NCBI RefSeq assembly: GCF_004959925.1
Contig: NZ_SPUW01000002.1
Location: 434,001-498,000 of the forward strand
From: Pseudooceanicola onchidii
Lineage (GTDB): Bacteria; Pseudomonadota; Alphaproteobacteria; Rhodobacterales; Rhodobacteraceae
DNA: 64,000 bases
Direction of reading: 5' to 3'
Position numbers and translations under genes: made by a program. Shown here piece after piece: positions 16,601 to 25,716 of the stretch. Under the pieces are notes generated by a model, which was not told where the DNA came from, searched no databases, and saw nothing but the letters and a program-made list of their open reading frames with translations. Position 1 is the first letter of the stretch. Every line of letters starts with the position of its first letter.

Positions 16601-17786
16601 GGCGCTGCGGCCTTCGGTCGAGGATGGTTTCCAGCCGCTCGAGCACCTTGTCGGTGACCTCGGCGCCTTCGGTCGCGACCTCCCACGCGGCCTGGGCCAT
16701 GACGGCGGCCTGGTCGGGCGCGTTGAGCCGCAGCACGGCGGCCGACAGGGTCGCGGCGTCCTTGACCATCCGGGCGGCACCGGCGCGGGCAAAACGCGAA
16801 TAGCTTTGGATATGGCGGCTGACATTGGGGCCATAAAGGATCGCGGATCCAAGCGCGGCGGGTTCGTACGGATCGCGCCCGCCATGGCCTGCGGTCAGCG
16901 ACGACCCCATGAAGGTGACCGGCGACAGGCGGTACCACAGCCCCATCTCGCCGAAGGTGTCGGCGATCAGGACCTGGGTCGTTTCCTCGGGATAGCCACC
17001 ATCGGACCAGCGGATGTGGCGCAGTCCCTGATCGGTGAGAGAGGTGCACATGACATCCCCGTCTTCAGGGCGTAGCGGCACGAGGATCAGCATCAGACGG
17101 TGCGCGGCGCGGATCGCCTGCCGGTGCGCTTCGATCACGGTCGGGAATTCGTCGGGCTGGACCATCGCGGCCAGCCAGATCGGGCGGGTCGCCAGGGTTT
17201 CGGCCATGTCGGTGCGCGTGTCTTCGTTGCAGGGCAGGGCGGCGGTGCCCTCCTGCAGGTGGCCCGTCACCTCGATCCGGTCGGCGGGGGCGCCGATGCG
17301 GGTCAGCAGGCGCCCGGCGTTGCCGGAGGTCACGTAGATCACCTCGAACACCGACAGGGCCGAGCGGTCCTTGCGGCGCAGCCAGGACATGCGGGGTTCG
17401 GCAAAGCCTTCCTCGGTCGCGTCCACCAGGATCATCGGCAGGTCCGCATGGCGCGCGACGCCAAGCAGCGAGGGGCGCAGGTGGCCGGTGTGCCAGACGC
17501 CGACATCGGGCCGCCAATGCGCCATGAAGTCGGTGCAGTCGGTGGTCTGGTCACGCGGCGCGACGGCTGTCAGGACATGCGGGGGCAGGCCGACGGGCAG
17601 GTCGCGGTCCTCGGCCACGGTGATCAGCATGTTCAGGCCGGGGCGCTGTGCCTCGGCCCGGATGGCAAGCTGGATCAGCGCCTGAACGCGGTCGGGATCG
17701 GCGGCATGGGCCCAGATCAGCGGGCCGCGGGGGCGCGGAGGTCTGTCGATCGCGCCGCCTTCAGCCTTGCGCGCGGCGGATGGCAC
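16587..17786 (-). CDS. WaaA/KdtA-like glycosyltransferase, divergent
   Basis: A 399-residue GT-B protein related to Kdo transferase. The C-terminal half has the family arrangement [23 protein letters not shown], then [20 protein letters not shown], in place of the usual GGHNPLEP. The N-terminal half differs from active WaaA: no hydrophobic membrane anchor precedes the domain, and the segment normally reading HAVSVGE is HAADPDR here, so the expected catalytic Glu aligns with Arg33. It lies between DUF4170 and lpxK. It may use another base, transfer another sugar, or be an accessory protein, so I give no gene symbol. Confidence 0.82.
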   Translation of the reverse strand: MPSAARKAEGGAIDRPPRPRGPLIWAHAADPDRVQALIQLAIRAEAQRPGLNMLITVAEDRDLPVGLPPHVLTAVAPRDQTTDCTDFMAHWRPDVGVWHTGHLRPSLLGVARHADLPMILVDATEEGFAEPRMSWLRRKDRSALSVFEVIYVTSGNAGRLLTRIGAPADRIEVTGHLQEGTAALPCNEDTRTDMAETLATRPIWLAAMVQPDEFPTVIEAHRQAIRAAHRLMLILVPLRPEDGDVMCTSLTDQGLRHIRWSDGGYPEETTQVLIADTFGEMGLWYRLSPVTFMGSSLTAGHGGRDPYEPAALGSAILYGPNVSRHIQSYSRFARAGAARMVKDAATLSAAVLRLNAPDQAAVMAQAAWEVATEGAEVTDKVLERLETILDRRPQRHASP

Positions 17787-17792
17787 GTGGTG

Positions 17793-18035
17793 TTACCCCA
17801 GTTCTTCGGTCGAGGATGCCGCGGCCTCTTCGTCCCGCAGGCGGTGGATATGCGCGATGTAGTAGCGCATGTGGGCATTGTCGACGGTGCGCTGCGCTTC
17901 GGCCTTCCAGGCGTCATAGGCGCTGGCATAGTTGGGGTACATGCCGACGATGTGGATGTCTTCGACGTCCTTGAACACGTTCTTCGTGGGGTCGACGAGT
18001 TCGCCGCCAAAGACAAGGTGCAGGCGTTGCGTCAT
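17793..18035 (-). CDS. DUF4170 family protein
   Basis: An 80-residue protein, LHLVFGGELVDPTKNVFKD then VGMYPNYASAYDAWKAEAQRTVDNAHMRYYIAHIHRL, matching the small DUF4170 family typical of alphaproteobacteria. No signal or membrane segment is seen. AGGAGATGACAC precedes the ATG. It ends seven bases before the waaA-like gene, so the two are cotranscribed; a role linked to lipopolysaccharide assembly is suggested by position only. Confidence 0.88.
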   Translation of the reverse strand: MTQRLHLVFGGELVDPTKNVFKDVEDIHIVGMYPNYASAYDAWKAEAQRTVDNAHMRYYIAHIHRLRDEEAAASSTEELG

Positions 18036-18131
18036 GTGTCATCTCCTGAAAGGGCGGTCGGGCTTGCGGGCAACCTGCGGAATTTGGCCTGTTGCGTCAA
18101 GCAGCGTGGGGTTTCGTGGTTGCCGAAGGGC

Positions 18132-18947
18132 TTACGTCTGGCCCATGGCGGTGCGAATGTGGTCATGCAGGCCGGGGCCGGCGGCGACCACCCCGTCGAC
18201 CTGCGGGTGCGCGTTGTTGAAGCGCAGCGGCGCGCCGTGGCGGTCAGTGATCCGCGCACCGGCTTCGCGCAGGATCAGATCGCCCGCGGCGATGTCCCAT
18301 TCCCAGCTGTCGCGGAAGGTCAGCATGGCGTCGAACCGGCCTTCGGCCACCAGCGCCATGCGATAGGCCAGCGAGGGGCGATAGTGGCGGTGCACGTCCG
18401 GCACCCCGCCCGGCCAGTGGCGCGGGTCATAGTTCGGCTTGGCCGAGATCACGTTGGCACCGGTCAGCCGGTCACGCGGCGACACGCGGATCGGGCGGCC
18501 GTTCAGCTGCGCCCCGCGCCCGGTGGCGGCAGAATAGAGCTTGCCCTTCACCGGCAGGTAGATCGCGGCGGCGACGGTCACGCCGCCTTCGACCACGGCC
18601 AGCGAATGCGCCCAGGTGTCGTTGCCTTCGATGAAGCTTCGGGTGCCGTCGATCGGGTCGACGATGAAGACGCGGTCGCGGGACAGGCGGGCCGCGTCAT
18701 CCGGCGTTTCCTCGGACAGCCAGCCATAGCCGGGCCGCGCGGCGGTCAGGCTTTCGCGCAGGTCGGTGTCGACTGCGATGTCGGCTTCGGTCACCGGACC
18801 CAGGTCGCCAGGCTTGTCCCACCGGCGCGCGGTCGTGCCGGTGAACTGCAGCGCGATGCGCCCGGCCCGGCGGGCGGCGTCGATCAGCAGCGCAAGGTCG
18901 TCGGCCGGGTCATGCGCCGGGTCTGACGCGGTGTCACTGACCGGCAA
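18132..18947 (-). CDS. Inositol monophosphatase-family phosphatase (CysQ-like)
   Basis: A 271-residue Mg-dependent, Li-sensitive-type phosphatase. Metal-site motifs are visible: GPVTEADIAVDTDLRESL, FIVDPIDGTRSFIEGNDTWA (the DPIDGT core), and WEWDIAAGDLILREAGA. Family members act on 3'-phosphoadenosine 5'-phosphate (CysQ) or inositol phosphates; in this cluster databases usually call it CysQ-like, but the substrate cannot be read from sequence. Its start overlaps the end of pmbA by 14 bases, so the two are coupled. Confidence 0.88.
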   Translation of the reverse strand: MPVSDTASDPAHDPADDLALLIDAARRAGRIALQFTGTTARRWDKPGDLGPVTEADIAVDTDLRESLTAARPGYGWLSEETPDDAARLSRDRVFIVDPIDGTRSFIEGNDTWAHSLAVVEGGVTVAAAIYLPVKGKLYSAATGRGAQLNGRPIRVSPRDRLTGANVISAKPNYDPRHWPGGVPDVHRHYRPSLAYRMALVAEGRFDAMLTFRDSWEWDIAAGDLILREAGARITDRHGAPLRFNNAHPQVDGVVAAGPGLHDHIRTAMGQT

Positions 18948-20280
18948 CGGACATGTCCTCGATCAGGATCGACGGGACGACGTGGCTCAGGTGTCGGCGG
19001 GCGTCGTTGGCGGGAATGATGCGGGCCAGCATGTCGATCAGGTTGCCCGCGATCGTCGCCTCGGCCACCGGATAGGCGATTTCGCCGTTCTCGACCCAGA
19101 AGCCCGAGGCGCCGCGCGAATAATCCCCGGTGTTGGGGTTGATGGTCGACCCGATCAGCGAGGTCACAAGAAAGCCGGTGCCCATCTGGTCGATCAGGTC
19201 CTCGCGGGTGGCGGTGCCTTCGGTCAGTTCGATGTTCCAGTTCGACGGAGAGGGCGGGGCCGACAACCCGCGCGCCGCATTGCCGGTCGCGGTCATGCCC
19301 AGCTTGCGCGCGGTGGCCAGATCCAGCGTCCAGCCGGTCAGCAGGCCGTCCTCGACGATGGTGCGCCGGGCGGTCGGCAGGCCTTCGGCATCGAAGGGGC
19401 GCGACCCGTTGGTGCGCGGGCGGTGCGGGTCTTCGATCACCGACAGCCCGCGGGGCAGGACCTGCTGGCCCAGCTTGTCGCGCAGGAAGGACGACCCGCG
19501 CGCGATGGCGGATCCGTTCACCGCGCCCAGCAGGTGGCCGATCAGGCCGCCGCTGATGCGTTCGTCGTAAAGCACCGGGTAGCGTCCGGTCTTTGGCTGC
19601 ACCGCACCCAGCCGCGACACGGCCCGGTCGCCGGCACGCTGGCCGATCTCCTCGGGGCTGCGCAGGTCGGACTGGTGCAGGCGCATGTCGCCGTCGCTGT
19701 CACGCTCCATCCTGGTGCCGGACCCGGCGATGGCGGTGCAATAGGTCTGCCGGTGCGTGCGGGCGTAGCCCCCGGCAAAGCCGTTGGTGGCGGCCAGCCA
19801 GATCCGCGTTTCACCATAGGATGCCCCGGCGGATTGCACCTGGCTGACGCCTTCGACGTCGCGCGCGGCGGCCTCGGCCCGCAGCGCATCCTGCATCAGG
19901 GCATCGGGGCTGGGGGCGTCGGTCGGGTCGTGCAGGTCCAGCGATGCGGCATCGCGCAGCGACGACAGCTGGTCGGGCGCGGCGAGGCCGATGTTGGGAT
20001 CGTCGGGGGCTTCGCGCGCCATGGCGACGGCGCGGGCGGCCATGTCTTCAAGTGCGGTGTCGCGCAGGTCCGACGACGATACGCAGGCCTGCTTGCGGCC
20101 CAGGATGACGCGCAGCCCAATCTCGGCCCCTTCCGATCGTTCGGCCTCTTCCAGCTTGGCCTCGCGCACCCCGATCGAGATCGAGGACCCGTCCCGGGCC
20201 ATGGCGTCTGCCTCGTCCGCGCCGGCCTTTCGGGCGGCATCAAGCAGGCGGGCGGTCAGGTCGGCGAGGGTCTGGGTCAT
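18934..20280 (-). CDS. pmbA: TldD/PmbA-family metalloprotease subunit
   Basis: A 448-residue protein of the TldD/PmbA family (microcin maturation and CcdA degradation in E. coli). In the characterised pair the metal-binding protease motif is in TldD, and PmbA lacks HExxH; none is seen here either, which fits PmbA. The N-terminus AARKAGADEADAMARDGSSI and the GLRVILGRKQACVSSSDL segment are typical, as is the C-terminal GASGFWVENGEIAYPVAEATIAGN region. The start at 20280 is used because the upstream frame crosses a terminator. TldD is not in the window. Confidence 0.9.
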   Translation of the reverse strand: MTQTLADLTARLLDAARKAGADEADAMARDGSSISIGVREAKLEEAERSEGAEIGLRVILGRKQACVSSSDLRDTALEDMAARAVAMAREAPDDPNIGLAAPDQLSSLRDAASLDLHDPTDAPSPDALMQDALRAEAAARDVEGVSQVQSAGASYGETRIWLAATNGFAGGYARTHRQTYCTAIAGSGTRMERDSDGDMRLHQSDLRSPEEIGQRAGDRAVSRLGAVQPKTGRYPVLYDERISGGLIGHLLGAVNGSAIARGSSFLRDKLGQQVLPRGLSVIEDPHRPRTNGSRPFDAEGLPTARRTIVEDGLLTGWTLDLATARKLGMTATGNAARGLSAPPSPSNWNIELTEGTATREDLIDQMGTGFLVTSLIGSTINPNTGDYSRGASGFWVENGEIAYPVAEATIAGNLIDMLARIIPANDARRHLSHVVPSILIEDMSVAGQ

Positions 20281-20381
20281 CGGCACATCCTTGGACAGTC
20301 CGACTGAGGTAGCGGTGAATGCCCCCTCGCACAAGGGCCGGGGGTGTTCCGGGGGGTGCGGAGCAGGGGGGCGGAAACGGC

Positions 20382-20411
20382 CGCGGGCCGATCCCGAAGG
20401 ACCGGCCCGCG
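20382..20411 (-). terminator. Terminator-like hairpin after the DUF2125 gene
   Basis: On the minus strand CGCGGGCCGGTCC pairs with GGATCGGCCCGCG around a TTCG tetraloop, 13 pairs with one G-U. A short T-run (GCCGTTTCC) follows. It separates the DUF2125 gene from pmbA. Confidence 0.65.
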
Positions 20412-20434
20412 CCTGCAAGAAAGGTCGTGCAGGA

Positions 20435-21994
20435 TCAGAACGGCAGCGGCGCGCCGTTGATCGTGATCCGCGATTCCTTGGACACTTCGATCAGGGCCGA
20501 CACGTCGTCGGGCCCGGTTTCGGGCTTGCCCAGCTGCTGGATCATCCCCGAGGCCATCATGGCCTGAGGCGCCGGGATCAGGCCCATCTGCGACAGCGTA
20601 CTGATCAGGGTCGTCACGCCGGTCAGGCGCAGGTCGACCTGCCCCGCGAAGGCAGGCATCTTGGGGTTGAAGGCGCTTTGGGCGTTGTTGTCGACATCGA
20701 AGGCGCCGGTCGCGGCGATGGTCGCGCCGCCGGCCTTCAGCAGCAGGCTGTCGAGGTTCAGGGTCGTGACCTCGCCCGGCTTGCGGCCGTTTTCGACCAG
20801 TGCGGCGGTGGCATCTTCATCAAAGACGTCGACGAACAGGCGGGCCTTGCCGCTTGTCTCGATCTCGGCGGTCAGAGGATCGTGCGGCAGGGCCCCGGCC
20901 GCGTCGATCATCATCCACAGCGGTTCCGGCACGGTCAGGTCGGTCAGCTTGAGCCGCGCAGTAAAGTCCTGCGGCGCGTCACCCTTCAGGACCGGCAGGT
21001 CGACGCCAAGGTCGAACCCGGCAAGCGTCGTGGCGATCGGGAAGGGGATGTCGCTGCCCTCGAGCGAGAAATCAATGCCCCGCGCGGCGATTTCATAGAC
21101 CAGTCCTGCAGCTGCCATGCCGACGGTGAACGTCCCGCCCTCGCTGGTCGAGGCAAAGCGCATCGCCTTGCCGTCTTCGGCGAAATCGAAGCTGGAGCGG
21201 CCGGTGGTATACCCCATGTCGGCCTTCATGGCATAGCCTTCGGACAGCGCCTGCGGCACGGCGGCCGGGTCGAAGGTGGCGGGGATGGTGCCGGTGGTCG
21301 TGGTGGTCACGCCCATCAGTTCGCCTTCGGCCTTCAGGTGGCCGGTGTCCGCGCCATCGATTTCGGGGATGTCGAAGGCATAGGTGACCCGCGCCAGTGT
21401 CAGGGTCTGATCCATCTGCGTCGGACCGCCAAGCGTGTTCATCCGGCTTTGCCCCGCCGCGCCCTGCAGCGACAGTTCGAATTCCCCGGGGGTCTTGGTC
21501 TGGCCGTCCGCTTCGGTCAGGTCATCCAGCGTGAAGGTGATCGACCCGGCGTTGAAGTCATAAAGGATGTCGCCGGGCTGACCCGAGGCGACGGTGCGAT
21601 AGCCGGCGGATGTCATTGTGCCGCGCACCACGAAATTCTCGGCGCCGACGCTTTCACCGATGATCGAAATCGGCGTGCTGGCAGGCACCTCGACCGACAC
21701 GGTGCCGTCACCCTGGTCGATCAGGGCGATGTCGCCCATCCGGAAGCGCACGATGCCGCCTTCCTTGCCCGTCGACGGATCGGCAGGTACCGGCATGGCC
21801 ATGCTGAAATCGGGCAGGCGCAGGTTGGCGCCATCCACGATCGGATCATTTTCCAGTTCGTACCCGAACGAGGCCATGTAGGCCGTCCATTGGGCCCAGA
21901 CATCCTGTGGCGTGACATCCGCCCAGGCCGTCCCGGTCAGGGTCATCATCGTGGCGGGCAGGGCCAATGCGCCCCGTCGGAAAGGTTTCGTCAT
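20435..21994 (-). CDS. DUF2125 family exported protein
   Basis: A 519-residue protein with a signal peptide (basic KPFRRG, hydrophobic ALALPATMMTLTGTAWA, cleavage near AWA/D). The mature part is made of repeated beta-type segments such as FELSLQGAAG and IDFSLEGSDIPFPIATTLAGFDLGVDLPVL, which fits the alphaproteobacterial DUF2125 family of periplasmic, possibly membrane-contacting proteins. No catalytic motif is visible and the function is unknown. It is transcribed on its own between a terminator and a divergent SDR gene. Confidence 0.82.
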   Translation of the reverse strand: MTKPFRRGALALPATMMTLTGTAWADVTPQDVWAQWTAYMASFGYELENDPIVDGANLRLPDFSMAMPVPADPSTGKEGGIVRFRMGDIALIDQGDGTVSVEVPASTPISIIGESVGAENFVVRGTMTSAGYRTVASGQPGDILYDFNAGSITFTLDDLTEADGQTKTPGEFELSLQGAAGQSRMNTLGGPTQMDQTLTLARVTYAFDIPEIDGADTGHLKAEGELMGVTTTTTGTIPATFDPAAVPQALSEGYAMKADMGYTTGRSSFDFAEDGKAMRFASTSEGGTFTVGMAAAGLVYEIAARGIDFSLEGSDIPFPIATTLAGFDLGVDLPVLKGDAPQDFTARLKLTDLTVPEPLWMMIDAAGALPHDPLTAEIETSGKARLFVDVFDEDATAALVENGRKPGEVTTLNLDSLLLKAGGATIAATGAFDVDNNAQSAFNPKMPAFAGQVDLRLTGVTTLISTLSQMGLIPAPQAMMASGMIQQLGKPETGPDDVSALIEVSKESRITINGAPLPF

Positions 21995-22124
21995 CGGAAA
22001 TCGCTCCTCAGCTCGGTCGGGCGTAGAATCGGGACAAGTGATCCCGCCGTCAAGGTCAGGACATCTTTACCTTGGTGCCTGACGAGGGCTACCAACAAGA
22101 CGCAGAATTGAGAAGGAAAAGGTC

Positions 22125-22880
22125 ATGACGGATCTGAGCGGAAAAGTGGCGATGATTACCGGGGCAAGCCGGGGCATCGGCGCGGCGACGGCGCGGGCCT
22201 TTGCCGAGGCGGGGGCGAAGGTGGTGCTGCTGGCCCGCAGCGGCGACGCCATCGCGGAACTGGCCGGAGAGATCGGCGAGGCGGCGATCGCCGTGCCTTG
22301 CGACATCTCGCGCTTCTGGGAAGTCGAGGCGGCGGTGAACGCGGCGGTCGAAACCTTCGGGCGGCTCGACATCCTGGTCGGCAACGCGGGCGTGCTGAAG
22401 CCGATCACCCCGCTGGCCGAAGCCGACCCCGACGAATGGGGGCAGGTCATCGACGTCAACATCAAGGGCGTGTTCAACGGCATGCGCGCGGCGATCCCGG
22501 TGATGGCGGCGCAGGGCGGCGGCACGATCATCACGATCTCCTCGGGCGCGGCACATAGCCCGCTGGAGGGCTGGAGCGCCTATTGCACCTCGAAGGCCGG
22601 GGCGGCGATGCTGACCCGCGCGGCGCATCTGGAAAACGCCGACAAGGGGCTGCGGATCATGGGCCTGTCGCCCGGCACGGTCGCGACGCAGATGCAGCGC
22701 GATATCAAGGCCAGCGGCGTGAACCCGGTCAGCCAGCTGGAGTGGGAAGATCACATCCCGCCCGAATGGCCCGCGAAGTGCCTGCTGTGGATGTGCGGCC
22801 CCGAGGGCGACGCGCATCTGGGCGAGGAAATCGCGCTGCGCGACGAAGGTGTGCGCCGCGCTGTCGGCGTGATCGCATGA
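22125..22880 (+). CDS. SDR-family oxidoreductase
   Basis: A 251-residue classical short-chain dehydrogenase/reductase. Visible: cofactor motif ITGASRGIGAATA (TGxxxGIG), the NAG motif VGNAGVLKP, the catalytic Ser strand TIITISSGAAHSPLEG, and YCTSKAG, the YxxxK pair. The C-terminus LSPGTVATQMQRDI is typical. It should act as an NAD(P)-dependent alcohol/ketone oxidoreductase in the cytoplasm; the substrate is unknown. Its stop overlaps the start of the next gene (ATGA), which suggests a joint role with a crotonase. Confidence 0.92.
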   Translation: MTDLSGKVAMITGASRGIGAATARAFAEAGAKVVLLARSGDAIAELAGEIGEAAIAVPCDISRFWEVEAAVNAAVETFGRLDILVGNAGVLKPITPLAEADPDEWGQVIDVNIKGVFNGMRAAIPVMAAQGGGTIITISSGAAHSPLEGWSAYCTSKAGAAMLTRAAHLENADKGLRIMGLSPGTVATQMQRDIKASGVNPVSQLEWEDHIPPEWPAKCLLWMCGPEGDAHLGEEIALRDEGVRRAVGVIA

Positions 22881-23485
22881 TCGAGGTCGCGCAGGACGGC
22901 GACCTCTGGACCGTCACGATCAACCGGCCCGACAAGGCCAATTCGCTGACCGGCGTGATGCTGGAGGAATTGGCCGAGGCCTTCGAGGCCGCGCAGGCGG
23001 CGCGCTGCGTGATCCTGACCGGGCGGGGCAAGGTGTTTTCGGCGGGCGCCGATCTGGACGAGGCGCGGGCCGGGTTGGCCGTGTCGCCGCTGTGGGAACG
23101 GCTGTCGACGGCGATTGCCGCGCTGCCGGGTCTGTCGGTGGCGGCGCTGAACGGCACGTTGGCGGGCGGATCCATGGGAATGGCGCTGGCCTGTGACGTG
23201 CGCCTGGCCGTGCCGGGCTCCAAGTTCTTCTATCCGGTGATGAAGCTGGGCTATCTGCCGCAGCCGTCGGATCCGGGGCGTCTGGCGGCGCTTGTCGGAC
23301 CCGCGCGGGCCAAGCTGATGCTGATGGGTGGCCAGAAGATCCCGGTCGAAGAAGCGCTGGCCTTTGGTCTGGTCGACCGCATCGTCGAACCCGACGCACT
23401 GATGGACACCGCGTGGGACATCTGTGCCGATACGCTGGCCGCCAAGCCCGAGATCGCAGCGGGCATCAAGGGGATGTGCAGCTGA
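22877..23485 (+). CDS. Enoyl-CoA hydratase/isomerase (crotonase) family protein, short
   Basis: A 202-residue crotonase-fold protein, shorter than the usual 255-265. The N-terminal core is intact: INRPDKANSLTGVMLEEL, the oxyanion loop GKVFSAGADLDEA, and NGTLAGGSMGMALACDVRLA. The usual hydratase Glu pair is not seen: the GG-x-GG-type loop reads KLGYLPQPSDPG. The C-terminal helices that normally complete the trimer interface are missing. It is translationally coupled to the SDR. The activity could be another crotonase chemistry, or the protein could be a remnant. Confidence 0.83.
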   Translation: MIEVAQDGDLWTVTINRPDKANSLTGVMLEELAEAFEAAQAARCVILTGRGKVFSAGADLDEARAGLAVSPLWERLSTAIAALPGLSVAALNGTLAGGSMGMALACDVRLAVPGSKFFYPVMKLGYLPQPSDPGRLAALVGPARAKLMLMGGQKIPVEEALAFGLVDRIVEPDALMDTAWDICADTLAAKPEIAAGIKGMCS

Positions 23486-23504
23486 TCTGCCGGGGCTACC
23501 GGGG

Positions 23505-23801
23505 CTAGCGCAATCGTCTGCGCCCCGGCGTCTTCGAATGGAAGGTCGGCGGACGCTTGGCCACCCATGCCGCGAATTTCGCCAGCCTCGGATGACTGCG
23601 GAGTTTTTCCGGCGTGTCGTAATCGCGGGCCAGTTCGGCTTCGGTCAGGGTGGCGTGGATTTCGTTGTGACAGATCTGATGCAACAGCACCGTCGGCCCG
23701 TGCTTGCCGCCCTTCAGCTTGGGCACGAGATGATGGAGCGAGGATTTCGCCCCATGCGGGATCGGGCGCAGGCAAAGCGGGCAGATCGGGTCTTCGGACA
23801 T
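23505..23801 (-). CDS. Small HNH-type nuclease-like protein
   Basis: A 98-residue protein with a zinc-knuckle pair CPLC near the N-terminus, HHLVPKLKGG, and ICHNEIHATL, which together look like an HNH endonuclease fold (His-His...Asn...His). A basic C-terminal tail follows (KTPGRRRLR). The start at 23801 has AGGA eight bases upstream. It stands alone on the minus strand between plus-strand genes, with no partner methylase or immunity gene. A DNA-nicking role is inferred from the motif only. Confidence 0.75.
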   Translation of the reverse strand: MSEDPICPLCLRPIPHGAKSSLHHLVPKLKGGKHGPTVLLHQICHNEIHATLTEAELARDYDTPEKLRSHPRLAKFAAWVAKRPPTFHSKTPGRRRLR

Positions 23802-23866
23802 CGCGGGCATCCTGGCAGGCGGCGTGGGCCTTGTCATTCCCGGCCCCATTGCGCAGGTAGAACGGC

Positions 23867-25051
23867 ATGGCGACAGGACTAGTGATCGGTGGCGGCCCGG
23901 CGGGCCTGATGGCGGCAGAGGCAATGGCCCGCGCCGGGCTGTCGGTCATTGTCACCGACGCCAAGCCAAGCCTCGGGCGCAAGGTGCTGATGGCGGGCAA
24001 ATCCGGGTTGAACCTGACCAAGGACGAGGATCCGGCGACCTTCCTGGCCGCCTTCGAGGACGCCGCGCCCGCGCTGGCGCCGATGCTGGCGGCCTTCGGG
24101 CCCGCGGAAGTGCAGGGCTGGGCCGAGGATCTGGGGCAATCGCTTTTCACCGGGTCGACCGGGCGGGTATTTCCCAAGGTGATGAAGGCCTCGCCCCTCT
24201 TGCGGTCCTGGCTGCGCCGGTTGGCCGAGACGGGGGTCGAGGTCCGGACCCGCTGGCGCTGGACCGGATGGGACGGTGCGGCGGCGGTCTTCGAGACGCC
24301 CGACGGCACGCAGCGCATCGCGCCGGATGTCACTGTCCTGGCCATGGGCGGGGCCAGCTGGGCGCGCCTGGGGTCGGACGGGGCCTGGGCGGATCACTTC
24401 GATTCCGCGCCGTTCCAGCCCGCCAATGTCGGGATCGCCGTCGGCTGGAGCGACAAGATGGCCGATCAGTTCGGCCAGCCGCTGAAGGCCGTGGCGCTAA
24501 GCGCGGGTGGGCGCACGTCGCGCGGGGAATGCGTGATCTCGGCCCGGGGGCTGGAAGGCGCAGGCGTCTACGCGGTGTCGCGGGCCCTGCGGGCGGGCGC
24601 GACCCTGACCCTGGACCTGATGCCTGACGTGCCCTTGGAGAAGCTGCGCGAGAAACTGGCGCGGCGGCGGCGGGGCGACAGCCTGTCGTCGCATCTGCGG
24701 CGGGCAATCCGGCTGGACCCGGTGAAGCGGGCGTTGCTGATGGAATTCGGGCGACCCCTGCCGGATGACCTGGCCCCCGTGCTCAAGGCCCTGCCGGTGC
24801 GCTATGACGGCACGCTGCCGATGGATCAGGCGATTTCCACGGCGGGCGGCCTGCGCTTCGCCGATCTGGATCAGGGCCTGATGCTGCGCGACCGCCCCGG
24901 CGTCTTTGCCGCCGGGGAGATGCTGGATTGGGAGGCGCCCACGGGCGGCTACCTGCTGACCGCCTGCCTTGCGACGGGCCTGTGGGCCGGGCGGGCGGCT
25001 GCGGATTACGCCGCCGCGACCCCGCCCTTTTCGGATTCGACCGCGCGCTGA
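23867..25051 (+). CDS. TIGR03862-family flavoprotein (NAD(P)/FAD-dependent oxidoreductase)
   Basis: A 394-residue flavoprotein of the HI0933/YhiN superfamily. The FAD-binding motif is VIGGGPAGLMAAEAMARAG, followed by LGRKVLMAGKSGLNLT, LAMGGASWARLG, and a C-terminal FAD contact region AISTAGGLRFADLD with FAAGEMLDWEAPTGGYLLTACLATG. The reaction is unknown for this branch. The last 46 bases overlap the convergent GST gene. No redox partner gene lies beside it. Confidence 0.9.
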   Translation: MATGLVIGGGPAGLMAAEAMARAGLSVIVTDAKPSLGRKVLMAGKSGLNLTKDEDPATFLAAFEDAAPALAPMLAAFGPAEVQGWAEDLGQSLFTGSTGRVFPKVMKASPLLRSWLRRLAETGVEVRTRWRWTGWDGAAAVFETPDGTQRIAPDVTVLAMGGASWARLGSDGAWADHFDSAPFQPANVGIAVGWSDKMADQFGQPLKAVALSAGGRTSRGECVISARGLEGAGVYAVSRALRAGATLTLDLMPDVPLEKLREKLARRRRGDSLSSHLRRAIRLDPVKRALLMEFGRPLPDDLAPVLKALPVRYDGTLPMDQAISTAGGLRFADLDQGLMLRDRPGVFAAGEMLDWEAPTGGYLLTACLATGLWAGRAAADYAAATPPFSDSTAR

Positions 25052-25614
25052 TAGGCGGGGCGTTCGGACATGCGCTTGACGTAGTCTGTCAGCACATCGC
25101 TTTCGACGGGGAATTTCGCGCCCATGCCCCAGCTGAGCGTATGGGTCAGCAGGATGTCGGTGAGGGTGAAGTCATCCCCCATGACGAAGGGACCCTTGAA
25201 GCGTTTCTCGACCCCCTGCAGGTTCCTGGCCCATTCCCATTTCGCGCTGTCCTTCAGATCAGCGCAGCGGCGTTCCTCGGGCAGGATGAAGCCGTGCCGG
25301 GTGGCGATCCAGATGATGCTTTCCAGATCGTCGAGCACCTGGAAGGTGACCGCGTCCTGCTTGGCCCGGTCGATGGTGCCGGCGGGGGCAGTGAAGCGCC
25401 CGTGCTTGTCGGCGAGGTAGGTCAGGATCGCCGCGCTGTCGCTGATGCCATGGCCCTGGTCGACGAGGATCGGCAGCTTGCCGATGACCGAATGTTCCAA
25501 GACGTCGGGGCTGTGCTGTTTCGCGAGGTTGCGGTCGTAGGCTTCGCCCAGTTCTTCCAGCATCCAGATGACGCGGAAGGTGCGGTTTCGCGGGGCGCCG
25601 ATGACGGTGTACAT
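25006..25614 (-). CDS. Glutathione S-transferase family protein
   Basis: A 202-residue cytoplasmic protein with an N-terminal thioredoxin-like domain, YTVIGAPRNRTFRVIWMLEELG, the cis-Pro strand GKLPILVD, and the GSH-contact SDSAAILTYLADK (ES/DS motif), followed by an all-helical domain including DDFTLTDILLTHTLSW (N-cap box). An Arg/Asn pair replaces the CxxC of glutaredoxin-type members, so a Ser- or Arg-dependent GST is likely. It overlaps the convergent flavoprotein gene by 46 bases. Confidence 0.9.
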   Translation of the reverse strand: MYTVIGAPRNRTFRVIWMLEELGEAYDRNLAKQHSPDVLEHSVIGKLPILVDQGHGISDSAAILTYLADKHGRFTAPAGTIDRAKQDAVTFQVLDDLESIIWIATRHGFILPEERRCADLKDSAKWEWARNLQGVEKRFKGPFVMGDDFTLTDILLTHTLSWGMGAKFPVESDVLTDYVKRMSERPAYQRAVESEKGGVAAA

Positions 25615-25716
25615 GATCTCTCTCCCTGTGTCGGCCGTGGGGCCGGTGATTGACGACAGCCAACAGGAAATCCGGCGCGATTGCTACAGCGGATCTGCGG
25701 CGCTGGCGGCAAAGTC

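Noticed and set aside
17100-18926. A 608-codon plus-strand open frame opposite the waaA-like, DUF4170 and CysQ-like genes
   Set aside because: It crosses three independent minus-strand genes and intergenic DNA, and has no recognisable domain.
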